A stretch of 64,000 nt of DNA. It comes from Arthrobacter sp. StoSoilB20. GTDB taxonomy: Bacteria; Actinomycetota; Actinomycetes; Actinomycetales; Micrococcaceae. Each line of letters opens with the position of its first letter. The first letter of the stretch is position 1. The notes under the pieces are model-generated. The model searched no databases. It had not been told where the DNA came from and was given only the letters and a program-made list of their open reading frames with translations. The stretch lies in assembly GCF_019977295.1 (NCBI RefSeq), contig NZ_AP024651.1, forward strand, positions 2,232,001-2,296,000. The letters are read 5' to 3'. Made by a program: the position numbers and the translations under genes. This document shows positions 7,804 through 16,858 of the stretch, one piece after another.

Positions 7804-9372
7804 TCATGGCCTGTGGAACACCGTTTCGCCTTCGAAGACGGTGCGTATTACTTGGGTGGACCCTATTTCATTGACGGGTACGTCGAAGAGGTTCCGGTCC
7901 AGGACGATGAAATCGGCTGTTTTCCCTATTTCAAGGGAGCCTTGGTGTTTTTGCTGGTCGACGGCCCGGGCGCCGCTGATCGTCATCGCTTCAAGGGCGG
8001 ACGGGAGGTCGATGGATTCGCTGGCGTGCTGGAGCATGCCTTGAAGTGCCGGGAAGAGGTTGGGATCGGAGGTGATGATCCAGTCCGATCCGACGGTCAT
8101 GTGTGCATCATTCTTGAGCACGGAGTTGAAGTGGTAGTAGTCGGTTAGCCCGTATTCGGGCACGTGCCAGATGGCCGGGGACATTTCGGCGACGACGTTG
8201 TGTTCGTGGAGGCGTGCGTAGTCGCTGGGACTGATGAACCCGGCATGTGCGATTTCGTGGCGCGGGCCGTCGGGGCCATTGATGGTGCGGACTTTTTCGA
8301 TGGCATCCAAGGCCCGGCGGGTGGATCCTTCACCGGCGCAATGGATTTTGACGGTGAGGCCGGCGGCGTCGAACTCAGCGAGCCTGGTGACGAATTCCTC
8401 TTCGGGAACCAAGATGTTGGTTTCATCAACCGCCCCGTCTTCAGTCAGGTCTGCCTGGGTGAAGTGTGGAGGCAAGGGTGCCCCGTCCAGCCAGACTTTG
8501 ATGAATTTTGTGTCGACGTGCTGTGAGGCCCATTCGTCCCGGGATTTGATCGTGGATTCGAGGGCGTCGAGCGTGGCCATGCCGAAGCCTTCATCACGCC
8601 ACACCAGGTGCGCCGCGATGCGGATCTTGAGTTGGTTTTCCTGATCCAGATCGCGGAACGCTTGCAGGGCTTGCGGGGATGCGGACGCTTCCTGCACGGA
8701 GGTGATGCCGAATTCGTGGCAGACCGATACCGCCCAGGCGATGGCTTCGGCATTGGTGGTGCGGGAGTAGTCCGGAATCGACCGCAGAACAGGCCAACGG
8801 GCCTGTTCGACCATCTCACCGGTCAATGCACCGGTGGCTTCGTCGCGAATGTAGCGTCCCCCGGGAGGGTCGGTGATGTCCTCGGAGATCCCGGCCAATT
8901 CGAGGGCTTTCGAGTTCGCCAGGCCGTGGTGGATCGTGTAGTCGTACAGGAAGACCGGCTGATCGGGGAAGGCCCCATCCAGGAAGTCCTTGGTGACGCC
9001 GCCCGGTCCCAGGTCCGGCGGGAAGAAGTCCCCGCCCAGAACCCAGCTGGTGCCGTCCGCTTCAACCGGCCCGCTGCAGTTGCACGAGCGGATGTCTTCA
9101 ATGACCCGCTGCTGGTCACCGCCCGGGCTCAGCCTGGGTTCGAACCGGAATTTGAGGCCGCTGAAGAGCAGATGCAGGTGTGCATCGTGGATGCCCGGCA
9201 TCATCATCCGACCCTCCAGGTCCACGACCTCGATGTCCTCGGTGATCCTGAGTCGGATGTCCTCTTCGGTTCCGATGGCCACTATGACCCCGTCGTCGAC
9301 CACTAGGGCTTCAGCCCAGGGCTGGTCAGGGTTGACCGTGTAGATTTTTCCATTCGTGTACGCAGTACTCAC
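7804..9372 (-). CDS. Amidohydrolase family protein (YtcJ-like)
   Basis: This is a 522-residue metal-dependent amidohydrolase. It begins with the typical N-terminal beta segment TNGKIYTVNPDQPWAEALVV and GTEEDIR, then the metal motif PGIHDAHLHLLFSGL (about residues 58-72, equivalent to HxH). Further metal or active-site positions are KIHCAGEGSTRRALDAIE, HEIAHAGFIS and the conserved MTVGSDWIITSDPN (late Asp). The C-terminus GKTADFIVLDRNLFDVP is also family-typical. The YtcJ group includes exoenzyme-like hydrolases of unknown natural substrate. The start is GTG. It lies 66 bases after the permease, so it probably hydrolyses an imported amide or cyclic compound. A related gene lies at 41038. Confidence 0.85.
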   Translation of the reverse strand: MSTAYTNGKIYTVNPDQPWAEALVVDDGVIVAIGTEEDIRLRITEDIEVVDLEGRMMMPGIHDAHLHLLFSGLKFRFEPRLSPGGDQQRVIEDIRSCNCSGPVEADGTSWVLGGDFFPPDLGPGGVTKDFLDGAFPDQPVFLYDYTIHHGLANSKALELAGISEDITDPPGGRYIRDEATGALTGEMVEQARWPVLRSIPDYSRTTNAEAIAWAVSVCHEFGITSVQEASASPQALQAFRDLDQENQLKIRIAAHLVWRDEGFGMATLDALESTIKSRDEWASQHVDTKFIKVWLDGAPLPPHFTQADLTEDGAVDETNILVPEEEFVTRLAEFDAAGLTVKIHCAGEGSTRRALDAIEKVRTINGPDGPRHEIAHAGFISPSDYARLHEHNVVAEMSPAIWHVPEYGLTDYYHFNSVLKNDAHMTVGSDWIITSDPNLFPALQGMLQHASESIDLPSALEAMTISGARAVDQQKHQGSLEIGKTADFIVLDRNLFDVPVNEIGSTQVIRTVFEGETVFHRP

Positions 9373-9438
9373 TCTGTGGTCCTTCCAAGCAAATGTGGAT
9401 TTCTTGCCGTCTTCGGGAAAGTGACGACCGGGCAGGAG

Positions 9439-10887
9439 TTAGACGTTCTCTTTGGCGTAGTCGATGCTGCCTTTGGCCTTGCCGAACAGCAGGCCGGCAA
9501 CGATCAGGACCGGGATGAGGATGAGCAGCCATTTCGCGGCCGCGTTGTCAGGACCGATGAGTGAGTCGTAATTCTCGATGGTCACGTATCCGATGTAGGA
9601 GAGGATCAGTGTGGAGAGTACGGGGGCGATTTTGGTCGCCCAGATGTTGGATGAGTCTTTGGTCCGGACGAAGAACACGACGATCGATATGGATGTCACA
9701 ATCAGGATGGTGATGAACGCCGCTGTTGCCAGGGCGCTGAACCAGGCGAAAACGACCGTGATCGGGTCGGCGCCGAAGAGCAGGAAGGCGACAACGACGA
9801 TGCCCACGGCGATGCCGTTGGTCAGGGCTGCGGGGGAGGGGCTTCCAGCCTTGGAGACTGCGGCGAGTCGGGTCGGTAGGACGCCGGCGCGGCTCAGGGC
9901 GAAGAGGTAGCGGGCGAACATGTTCATCAGGCCCAGCAGCATGGCCAGGTAGCTGGTGACGACCAGGACCTGCATGGACATGCTCAGAGCGTCGCCGCCG
10001 CTGGCGCTGGCGAGGCTGAAGATGAATCCTGCAGGGTCTTCGGTGGCGGTCTGCTGGATGTTGTCGACGCCGATGGCGCCACCGATAACCCAGATGGAGA
10101 GGGTGTAGAAGATGCCAACGAAGGCGATCACGGCATAGAGGGCCCGCGGGATGGTTTTGCGCGGGTTGACTGCCTCTTCTGAAAACACGACCGTGGCTTC
10201 GAAGCTGGTGAAGCACAGGAACGCGAACAGCAAAGCGATGCCCAGGCCCGGGCTGAATAGGTTGTCAGCGGTAAACCCGGAAACCGAGAAGACCTCAGGG
10301 CCTTTGCTGGCTACGAGCGTGATGACCAGGGCTGCGACAACAAGGGTTTCGCCGATGATCAGGACAGCCAAAAGCCGGATGCTTGCGTCGATGCCCCGCA
10401 TGGTCAGTGCCGTGGTGATGACGAGCAACACGATAATCCAGATGACCGGGGGAACGGCGAGTCCAGTGAGGCTCTCAAGCAGCTGCCCGGCGAACACGCC
10501 GAACTGCGACCACAGCCCTACCTGCAGGCTGAGGTACATCAGTACCGCCAGTCCGGCACCTGCTGTGGCCCACGGCGTGCCGAGACCTTTGGCGATGTAG
10601 GCAACAAAGCCGCCGGCGTTGATGACGAACCGGCTCATCCGCAGGTACCCGACGGAGAAAAGTGCAATGAGCAGAGCCGCAATGGCGTAAATAAGCGGGG
10701 CGGCGCCTCCTACAGAGGCAAAGACAACAGGACCGGTTCCGACCACCGCTGCCATCGGCGCTGCGGCGGCGATGACGAAAAAGGCGATGGCGAAGACACC
10801 GAGTTTGTTGGAGCGAAGGTGACCTGGTTGCGGTGCAGGAGTGTTGGACGGCGTCGTTGCCGGCAACTCGCTGACGTTATCAATCAT
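9439..10887 (-). CDS. APC-family amino acid/amine permease
   Basis: This 482-residue membrane protein has about 12 transmembrane helices and is of the APC superfamily. The N-terminal helix region LGVFAIAFFVIAAAAPMAAVVGTGPV carries the unwound-helix pattern of these permeases, and LGIALLFAFLCFTSFEATVVFSEEA with NPRKTIPRALY is the conserved APC segment between helices 6 and 7. It is the likely importer for the leftward operon, sitting 46 bases after the phosphatase gene and before the amidohydrolase. The substrate is probably an amino acid, an amine or a related compound; the family is broad. It differs in type from the larger APC transporter at 24161. Confidence 0.85.
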   Translation of the reverse strand: MIDNVSELPATTPSNTPAPQPGHLRSNKLGVFAIAFFVIAAAAPMAAVVGTGPVVFASVGGAAPLIYAIAALLIALFSVGYLRMSRFVINAGGFVAYIAKGLGTPWATAGAGLAVLMYLSLQVGLWSQFGVFAGQLLESLTGLAVPPVIWIIVLLVITTALTMRGIDASIRLLAVLIIGETLVVAALVITLVASKGPEVFSVSGFTADNLFSPGLGIALLFAFLCFTSFEATVVFSEEAVNPRKTIPRALYAVIAFVGIFYTLSIWVIGGAIGVDNIQQTATEDPAGFIFSLASASGGDALSMSMQVLVVTSYLAMLLGLMNMFARYLFALSRAGVLPTRLAAVSKAGSPSPAALTNGIAVGIVVVAFLLFGADPITVVFAWFSALATAAFITILIVTSISIVVFFVRTKDSSNIWATKIAPVLSTLILSYIGYVTIENYDSLIGPDNAAAKWLLILIPVLIVAGLLFGKAKGSIDYAKENV

Positions 10888-10933
10888 GGGGTTTCTCTTT
10901 CAAAAGGGCGGCCGTAGCCGGGGCGCGGAGTCC

Positions 10934-11731
10934 TCAGACGAGGAGCCGGGCCTGGAGTTTTTGGCTGAGTGCCGGGGTGAGCCCGAGTCCGTCTTCCAGG
11001 TAGGAACGGCGAGATCCCCAGGTGTTTTCGACGCTGCGCCAAGCGGCGTCGAGATAACTGGGTCGGGCTTCCAGCAGGGGCGTGATGATGGTGCGCAGGT
11101 GCTTGTCGATGGGTGGGACGTCCCCTGCGGTGGTGCGGATGAGGTACTGGTTTTCGGGCAAAGAGCTTTGGGTGTAGTCATCGCGGATTACGGAATCGGG
11201 TACACCCAGGACGGTCAGGAGTACGGCTATGGCCCAGCCGGTCCTGTCTTTTCCTGCTGAGCAGTGGACGACCACGGGCAGGTCGCCGGTGGCCAGGGAG
11301 GTAAGGAATTTGGCAAATACTGAAGGGTTGCCGGCGATGTCGTTTGCGTAGAGGCGGTGCATCGCTTCTTCAGCTTCTTCGGCGGTGAGGGTGTCAGCCA
11401 GTTCTGTGAGCCGGCCTTCCCGGACCGCCGACCAGAGAACAGCATCTCTGCCGTCCTTGGTTTGGAGGGGCGTTTGGACGCCCTTCCAGGTAGGAACAGT
11501 GCGGTCTTCGGCGTGTGATTCCCAAGGGTTACGCAAATCAATGAACTGCAGGCCTGCGGACCGCAGCAGCTCACGGTCCCGGGAGGTAGCGGACCCGAAG
11601 TGTCCGCTCCGGTAAACGAGTCCTTCAGCGAGGCGGGATCCTCCGTGGGCGCGCAGACCACCAATGCTCCGGAAGTTCCGGACGCTCTGCAGTGCCATGG
11701 ATGCACCCGAGCCGACTGTGACCTGTTTCAT
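10934..11731 (-). CDS. Tyrosine-protein phosphatase (Y_phosphatase3 type)
   Basis: The 265-residue protein begins with the family's NFR..GGLRA..G pattern (VRNFRSIGGLRAHGG) and LVYRSGHFG. The PTP loop HCSAGKDRTG gives catalytic Cys157 and Arg163. Such enzymes (similar to the Mycobacterium secreted phosphatase PtpB and to SIW14-like proteins) act on phosphotyrosine or on phosphoinositides and other phosphomonoesters. It is unusual as the first gene of a catabolic operon with permease, amidohydrolase and SDR. It could remove phosphate from a pathway compound, given that a kinase lies in the neighbouring rightward cluster, but that is inference. The 224-base gap upstream is shared with the divergent TetR gene and presumably holds both promoters. 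Confidence 0.85.
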   Translation of the reverse strand: MKQVTVGSGASMALQSVRNFRSIGGLRAHGGSRLAEGLVYRSGHFGSATSRDRELLRSAGLQFIDLRNPWESHAEDRTVPTWKGVQTPLQTKDGRDAVLWSAVREGRLTELADTLTAEEAEEAMHRLYANDIAGNPSVFAKFLTSLATGDLPVVVHCSAGKDRTGWAIAVLLTVLGVPDSVIRDDYTQSSLPENQYLIRTTAGDVPPIDKHLRTIITPLLEARPSYLDAAWRSVENTWGSRRSYLEDGLGLTPALSQKLQARLLV

Positions 11732-11955
11732 ACAGCAAAGCTAAACCCTGTATGTGTCGTTCGGCAATAGAACATGCTAATTCGATGTTAAACAGCTAGT
11801 CCAAAAGCTGGTCATACTGTTCAATGTTCTTGTGCGAGCGGTTCATCGTCAGATTTTGCCAGCTTCTGCCAAAGTTTGGACTGAGTGTTCACTTTTAGGA
11901 TTGGGTGTGCAATCATGTGAAGCAGGTCACCTAATTACCTAAGCAAAGGACGAAA

Positions 11956-12570
11956 ATGAGCACCGCTGACAAGCCCCTTTCGGTACGGGAACGGAACCGC
12001 ATGAGGACCCGTGGGGACATCCTGGACACCGCAGCCGAGCTTCTGGGCTCAGAGGGGTATGCCGCGACGGTTATCGAAGTTCTCAGCCAACGGTCGGGTG
12101 TTTCGCGTGGGACGATCTACTCCCACTTCCCGGGCGGCAGGGAAGAGATCGTCCGCGAGGTCTATCTCCGGATCGCCGATGGCGTCTACGTGCGGGGTAT
12201 CAGCTTGCGTGATGCGTTGACCAATCCCGGCGAGAGGATCACCGCCCTGGCATTCGCTTTGGTGGAGGCCACGAAGGAGCCCGCGGGCCGGTTCTATGGC
12301 GTCATGGGTCCGGACCTGGTCTCGGCGTTGTCCGGTGTCCTGGGTTCGACGTCCCGTTCCTTTGAGGAACTGATTGCCCAGGATTTGAAGCACGCCCAAG
12401 AGGACGGGACCTTGGATGCGGACGCACCAACCGAGGTCCTGGCCGCAACGATTACCGGGGCTATCCGTGCCGCCGGAGCGGCTGCAGCAGGCAAACCTGC
12501 GAACGCAGAGCAGGCCGTCGAGGCTGTGCGGCTGCTCATTGATGGACTTCTCGTACGAGCTACTGTCTGA
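11956..12570 (+). CDS. TetR-family transcriptional regulator
   Basis: The 204-residue protein has an N-terminal helix-turn-helix (residues 12-58): RGDILDTAAELLGSEGYAAT, then VIEVLSQRSGVSRGTIYSHF, the TetR recognition helix pattern. The C-terminal ligand domain is of no recognised subgroup. The gene starts the rightward cluster, with GCAAAGGACGAAA before its ATG. It faces the phosphatase gene across 224 bases, where AGCTAGTCCAAAAGCTGGTC-like pseudo-repeats occur near 11792-11812; these are candidate operators. It probably represses both divergent operons in the absence of the substrate. Confidence 0.9.
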   Translation: MSTADKPLSVRERNRMRTRGDILDTAAELLGSEGYAATVIEVLSQRSGVSRGTIYSHFPGGREEIVREVYLRIADGVYVRGISLRDALTNPGERITALAFALVEATKEPAGRFYGVMGPDLVSALSGVLGSTSRSFEELIAQDLKHAQEDGTLDADAPTEVLAATITGAIRAAGAAAAGKPANAEQAVEAVRLLIDGLLVRATV

Positions 12571-12605
12571 CCCGCCACTGGGTCAAAACACCAACGGAGG
12601 AACTT

Positions 12606-13733
12606 GTGTCTGAACAACATTACGATGTCATCGTTATCGGATTGGGCCCGTGGGGCTCATCGACGGCATGGCATCTGGCGGCCCGCGGCAAGACCGTCCT
12701 GGGTCTGGATCGATTTGCGCCTCCGCATATGCACGGCTCGCACGGTGGAGCTACACGGTTGGCACGTCAGTCCAGCAGCGCCGGGGCACAATACACGCCC
12801 TTTACCAAGCGGACCTTCGAACTGTGGGATGAGCTGGCCGCGAAGACCGGTACCCGCTTGTTGGAGCGATCCGGAACGGTGTTCGTCGGTGAGCCCGGAT
12901 CGATGTGGTTCGACAAGACCGTCGCTTCCCTGGGATCTTCTGACTTCGAATATGACGTCCTTGACGGCAAGACAGCACGTGAGCGTTTTCCCTGGGCCCG
13001 CATCGCCGACGAAGAAGTCGCCGTGTGGGAACCAAACGGCACGGTCGCCCTCGTCCACGCAGCCATCGAGGCACTCCAATCCGAAGCCCGGCGGTTGGGG
13101 GCAACCCTTCGGACAGGGGAGTCCGTTCTGGGCTGGGACGAGACAGCCTCGGGCATCGTTGTGAACACCGAGCGGGGAAAGTACACCGCCGACAAAATTG
13201 TCGTAACCGTGGGTGCGCGCGCCAACCACTTGATGCAGCTGGAACTGCCCTACAAGGTGGACCGTCAGGTGTTGGCCAACTTCCGCCAGGTCGGGCCGCC
13301 GAAGCCAGCCATCTACTTCGCGAAGCCTCCGGGATCGGATGAGGCGCCGTCCTACGGTTGCTCCGAGCCCAGTGGTGAGTGGAAGTTCTCCGTCCCTGGA
13401 AAGGGAAACTGGATCGACCCGGAGGATCTCAGCCAGGACCTTCGTCCCGGAGACCTCGAACGCATCCAGGACGTGCTGCGCGACAGGCTTCCGGAGATTG
13501 ACCCCAACCCGGTGTCCACCACAGTCTGTATGTGGTCCGAAGTCGAAGACGGTCACTGGGTCATCGGCGAGCACCCCGAGTCATCGAAAGTGGTCATCGG
13601 TACCGGCGACATGGGCCGGGGCTTCCGCTACGCGGCTGCTGTCGGGGAAATGTTGGCCGACCATGTTGACGGCGTTTCCCGACCGGAAACCAGCCTGTTC
13701 CTGCCTTCGCGGTTCGTCACAGCAAAGGCATGA
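12606..13733 (+). CDS. FAD-dependent oxidase of the sarcosine oxidase / N-methyltryptophan oxidase family
   Basis: This 375-residue flavoenzyme has a Rossmann FAD motif near its N-terminus (VIVIGLGPWGSSTAWHLAAR, ending in LDRF). The SHGGATRLARQS segment is typical of monomeric sarcosine oxidase (HxxGxTRxxR). Cys308, within STTVCMW, matches the cysteine that binds FAD covalently in MSOX and SolA. It ends with GDMGRGFRYAAAVGE, the usual C-terminal FAD-binding segment. The enzyme should oxidise a secondary or N-methyl amine with O2, giving H2O2, aldehyde and a primary amine. GTG start at 12606 with CGGAGGAACTT upstream. First enzyme gene after tetR and followed by a kinase, so N-dealkylation of an amino alcohol before phosphorylation is plausible. 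Confidence 0.85.
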   Translation: MSEQHYDVIVIGLGPWGSSTAWHLAARGKTVLGLDRFAPPHMHGSHGGATRLARQSSSAGAQYTPFTKRTFELWDELAAKTGTRLLERSGTVFVGEPGSMWFDKTVASLGSSDFEYDVLDGKTARERFPWARIADEEVAVWEPNGTVALVHAAIEALQSEARRLGATLRTGESVLGWDETASGIVVNTERGKYTADKIVVTVGARANHLMQLELPYKVDRQVLANFRQVGPPKPAIYFAKPPGSDEAPSYGCSEPSGEWKFSVPGKGNWIDPEDLSQDLRPGDLERIQDVLRDRLPEIDPNPVSTTVCMWSEVEDGHWVIGEHPESSKVVIGTGDMGRGFRYAAAVGEMLADHVDGVSRPETSLFLPSRFVTAKA

Positions 13734-13866
13734 GAAATGTCATCCGTTGATGTCCTGACCGCACCGTTACAGAGCTTGTGGGAGCTCGTAGAACAGTGCA
13801 GCCAGGACGGTCCCCGACAACAACACAGTGCACCTGCATTCCAAATTCGAAGGACATCCAACTCTA

Positions 13867-14820
13867 ATGACCATCGTCCCTGAAACCGAAATCACCAGCA
13901 TTGAGGCGGTGCTTTCATCCTCCCCGGAGTGGGGTGGCTGCCATGTCACCGCGCGTTCGCTCTCTGGCGGTCAAGCACATAAGAACTACCTGGTCGAAGA
14001 CGGGCAGCGCCGCTGCGTCGTCAAGCTCTGGAACAACTACTGGGAAACTGTAGGCGTTCTTCCAGCAGCGCACGTCGTGCTGGAAAACACGAAGATCGCA
14101 GCTGTCATAGGCGTCGGCGCACCGGTGATCACGGTCTCCGCTGACCCTCTGGCGCTGGCCTTGGACTTCGTCGCGGGCGGCCACCCCAAGCTCAACGATG
14201 ACGAGGACTCCATCACCCGGCTCGTCCCCGCGCTCCACCGGCTGCACCATTCAGGCCGCCGCTTCCTCAACGACATCAATCCCTTCGACCAGGCCAGACA
14301 AAGGATGGCTGCGGCGGGAACGCACGGCATCGAACTTCCCCCGGGAGCGCGGGCCATACAAGCCTTGATGGATCGCCTGGAGACGGTCCTGGCCTTGGAT
14401 CCAGCCCAGTTCGTGCCCTGCCACCTGGACATATGGGACGCGAACATCATCAAGCAGACCTCCTCGATGACGTACAACATCATCGACTGGGACCTCGCCG
14501 GCAACTCAGACCCCTGCTACGAAGTCGGCTTCGTCGCCGCCCAAAACGGGTTCGGACAAGACAAAGCCCACGCCCTCTTCCGGGCTTACTTCGGCAACGA
14601 GGACCCCGTGAAAATTGCCCGCGCACGGCTCTTCATGGCAGTGGCCCACTGGTCCAACAGCGGGCTGTGGATCACCGCACTGGGCAACGCCCGACCGAAC
14701 GACGACGCCGACTATGCAGGGGAATTGCGAACCAGTTGGGAAGGGCTGATCAGGGAAATCACTTCCCCTGACTTCCCTGAACTCATTAAGGCCGCTGCCA
14801 CGCCGGCAGCACTCGTCTAG
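13867..14820 (+). CDS. APH/choline-kinase-fold phosphotransferase, probable amino-alcohol kinase
   Basis: The 317-residue protein has the APH-fold kinase signature. There is an N-lobe with CVVKLWNN (ATP lysine), the catalytic loop CHLDIWDANI (Brenner-type HxD....N) and IIDWDLAGNSDPCYEVG (metal-binding Asp). The start at 13867 is chosen over GTG at 13828 because of conserved spacing; AAGGA lies 12 bases upstream. Relatives include choline, ethanolamine, homoserine and thiamine kinases. The next PLP enzyme resembles ethanolamine-phosphate phospho-lyase, and in many bacteria these two activities sit side by side or fused. The best guess is therefore ATP-dependent O-phosphorylation of an amino alcohol. 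Antibiotic modification is a less likely alternative. Confidence 0.75.
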   Translation: MTIVPETEITSIEAVLSSSPEWGGCHVTARSLSGGQAHKNYLVEDGQRRCVVKLWNNYWETVGVLPAAHVVLENTKIAAVIGVGAPVITVSADPLALALDFVAGGHPKLNDDEDSITRLVPALHRLHHSGRRFLNDINPFDQARQRMAAAGTHGIELPPGARAIQALMDRLETVLALDPAQFVPCHLDIWDANIIKQTSSMTYNIIDWDLAGNSDPCYEVGFVAAQNGFGQDKAHALFRAYFGNEDPVKIARARLFMAVAHWSNSGLWITALGNARPNDDADYAGELRTSWEGLIREITSPDFPELIKAAATPAALV

Positions 14821-14922
14821 ACAACCAAATACCACCACCCGACGGGCCGATCAGACCGGCTGACTCCCCATCAGCTGTGACAACCACGCCCAAAAACGGG
14901 AATGATCCAACAGGAGCACGAC

Positions 14923-15321
14923 ATGAATGACATCACCGAACAACAAGCACAGCAGGTACTTGAGGCAGCGCGCGAAGCAGCACGTTCCTCCGAAACCCTG
15001 ATGAACATTGCCGTGGTGGACGCCGGCGGAAACCTCAAAGCCTTCACCCGCATGGATGGTGCCTGGCTTGGCAGCATCGACATCGCCATCAAAAAGGCGC
15101 GCACGGCCCGGTACTTCGACATGCCCACCGGAGACATCGGTGCCATCTCTCAGCCCGGCGGTTCGCTGTTCAACATCGAAGTCTCCAACGGCGGCCTGAT
15201 CACGTTCCCCGGAGGCATCCCCTTGACCAAGGGCGGCGTCGTCATCGGCGCGATCGGCGTCAGCGGCAGCTCGGTCGAGAACGACCACCTGGTTGCCACC
15301 GCCGGCGTCAACGCCCTCTAG
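14923..15321 (+). CDS. GlcG/HbpS (DUF336) family protein
   Basis: The 132-residue product has the family's [20 protein letters not shown] segment near residue 30, the [11 protein letters not shown] helix, and the C-terminal FPGGIPL and GAIGVSGS motifs. ATG 14923 has AGGAGCACGAC upstream; an ATG 21 bases earlier has none. DUF336 proteins accompany many catabolic operons (glycolate, propanediol, corrinoid- or haem-linked); the exact function is unknown, though some bind haem or cobalamin-related ligands. Here it lies between the kinase and the PLP enzyme, and a hairpin directly follows the gene. Confidence 0.85.
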   Translation: MNDITEQQAQQVLEAAREAARSSETLMNIAVVDAGGNLKAFTRMDGAWLGSIDIAIKKARTARYFDMPTGDIGAISQPGGSLFNIEVSNGGLITFPGGIPLTKGGVVIGAIGVSGSSVENDHLVATAGVNAL

Positions 15322-15323
15322 AC

Positions 15324-15363
15324 CGTTGCCGGGTCAGGCCATCGACCGTCCGGCCCGGCAACG
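15324..15363 (+). terminator. Hairpin after the DUF336 gene
   Basis: A perfect 10-base stem (CGTTGCCGGG/CCCGGCAACG) with a 20-base loop starts three bases past the stop. There is no T tract, so it may be a processing or partial termination site within the cluster. Confidence 0.55.
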
Positions 15364-15414
15364 CCCCCTACCCACGTTTCCCGATTCGAATCCGCTCAAC
15401 GGCCAAGGACAGCA

Positions 15415-16743
15415 ATGACACTCGAAACAGCCACAGAACCGGCCCCCGAGGCCATCCTCCAGGAAAGCCTCATGGACCGCCGTGTACGCACCATCGGGCC
15501 TCACTCGCCGTTGTTCTATGCCACGCCGTTGGAGATTGTGGCCGGTGAAGGAGTGTGGGTCGAAGATGCCGCGGGCAAACGATACCTGGATGTCTACAAC
15601 AACGTCCCCCACGTCGGGCATTCCAACCCGGACGTCAGGGATGCGATCACCAACCAGCTCCAGAGAATCAATCTTCACACCCGGTATCTCAACTCCGGAG
15701 TGGTGGACTACGCCGAAAAGCTCCTTTCACTTTTCGATCAGCCTCTGGACCGGGTGTTCTTCACCAACAGCGGCTCGGAAGCGAATGAGCTGGCCTTGAG
15801 GATCGCCAGGCAGCACACCGGCAACACAGGCGTCCTTATTTCCGACCACAGCTACCATGGCAACACCACAACCCTGGCTGAGCTGACCACTGGTCTTCAC
15901 GTCAAGGAACCCCTCGGCGCCAACGTCCGTGCCATCCGCATACCCGATGCTGCCGGACTCACAGCTGCCAAGCGAAAGCGTGTCTTGACGGAGGCGTTGC
16001 GCGAAGTCGACGCAGCAATAGCCTCACTCCAAGCAGAGGGCTACGGCCTCTCCGCCATCCTCTACGACCCGCTGTTCTCCACCGAAGGGCTGCTGAAAAC
16101 CCCCGATGGCTACATCGAAGCGGTCACCGACAGGGTCCACGCTGCCGGCGGCCTGGTCATCGCCGACGAGGTCCAGTCCGGCTTCGGACGCATCGGCACC
16201 CACATGTGGGGACACCAGGCTTTCGGAACAACACCCGACCTGGTCACCCTCGGCAAGCCCATGGGCAACGGCTATCCCGTAGGTGGCGTCATCACCACCT
16301 CAGCCCTCCTGGAGGAATTCGGGGAAAACAACACCTACTTCAACACCTTCGCGGGAAGCCCCGTGTCCTCCGCAGCCGGCCTTGCCGTCCTGCGCGTCAT
16401 GGAAGAACGGGGCTTGCTGGAAAACGCCCACCAACTGGGCAAATACATCGCTGACGAACTCGCCGCCCTGGCCAAAGGCAACCCCCGGATCAAGAACGTC
16501 CGAGGCAGCGGCCTCTTCTTTGGTCTGGAACTGGTGAATCCGGAAGACACGACACCGGACCCTGTCATCACCAAGGCACTCACTGAAGAGCTGCGCACAC
16601 GCGGGGTTCTTATCGGAAAGATCGGCCGCCACGAAAACGTCCTCAAAATGCGACCGCCGATGGTCTTCGACCGTGAAAATGCCGAGTACATGATCGAACA
16701 GCTTCGCCTGGCCCTGGAAACACTCGAAGGTCGTACCGCATGA
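15415..16743 (+). CDS. Class III PLP enzyme, probable amino-alcohol-phosphate phospho-lyase
   Basis: This 442-residue protein has the fold of class III aminotransferases, with PLP Lys281 in TLGKPMGNGYPVG and IADEVQSGFGRIG upstream. Several segments resemble ethanolamine-phosphate phospho-lyase (ETNPPL) and close relatives more than ordinary transaminases: YLDVYNNVPHVGHSNP, HTRYLNSGVVDYAEKL, FFTNSGSEANELALRIAR, YFNTFAGSPVS and VLKMRPPMVF. Such enzymes split an amino-alcohol phosphate into aldehyde, ammonia and phosphate. The kinase upstream and the aldehyde dehydrogenase downstream fit that reaction. An ordinary omega-transaminase remains possible. The ATG lies next to a weak AAGGACAGCA site. 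Confidence 0.8.
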   Translation: MTLETATEPAPEAILQESLMDRRVRTIGPHSPLFYATPLEIVAGEGVWVEDAAGKRYLDVYNNVPHVGHSNPDVRDAITNQLQRINLHTRYLNSGVVDYAEKLLSLFDQPLDRVFFTNSGSEANELALRIARQHTGNTGVLISDHSYHGNTTTLAELTTGLHVKEPLGANVRAIRIPDAAGLTAAKRKRVLTEALREVDAAIASLQAEGYGLSAILYDPLFSTEGLLKTPDGYIEAVTDRVHAAGGLVIADEVQSGFGRIGTHMWGHQAFGTTPDLVTLGKPMGNGYPVGGVITTSALLEEFGENNTYFNTFAGSPVSSAAGLAVLRVMEERGLLENAHQLGKYIADELAALAKGNPRIKNVRGSGLFFGLELVNPEDTTPDPVITKALTEELRTRGVLIGKIGRHENVLKMRPPMVFDRENAEYMIEQLRLALETLEGRTA

Positions 16744-16858
16744 GTAGATTCCCCACACCAACGACGTAGCCCGGACCCATCCGGTCCCGCCCCGCACGTC
16801 CTGCCATCGAACAGCAACCACCGAATCAGCTTCATAACTTTTCCAACCAGGAGGAACC

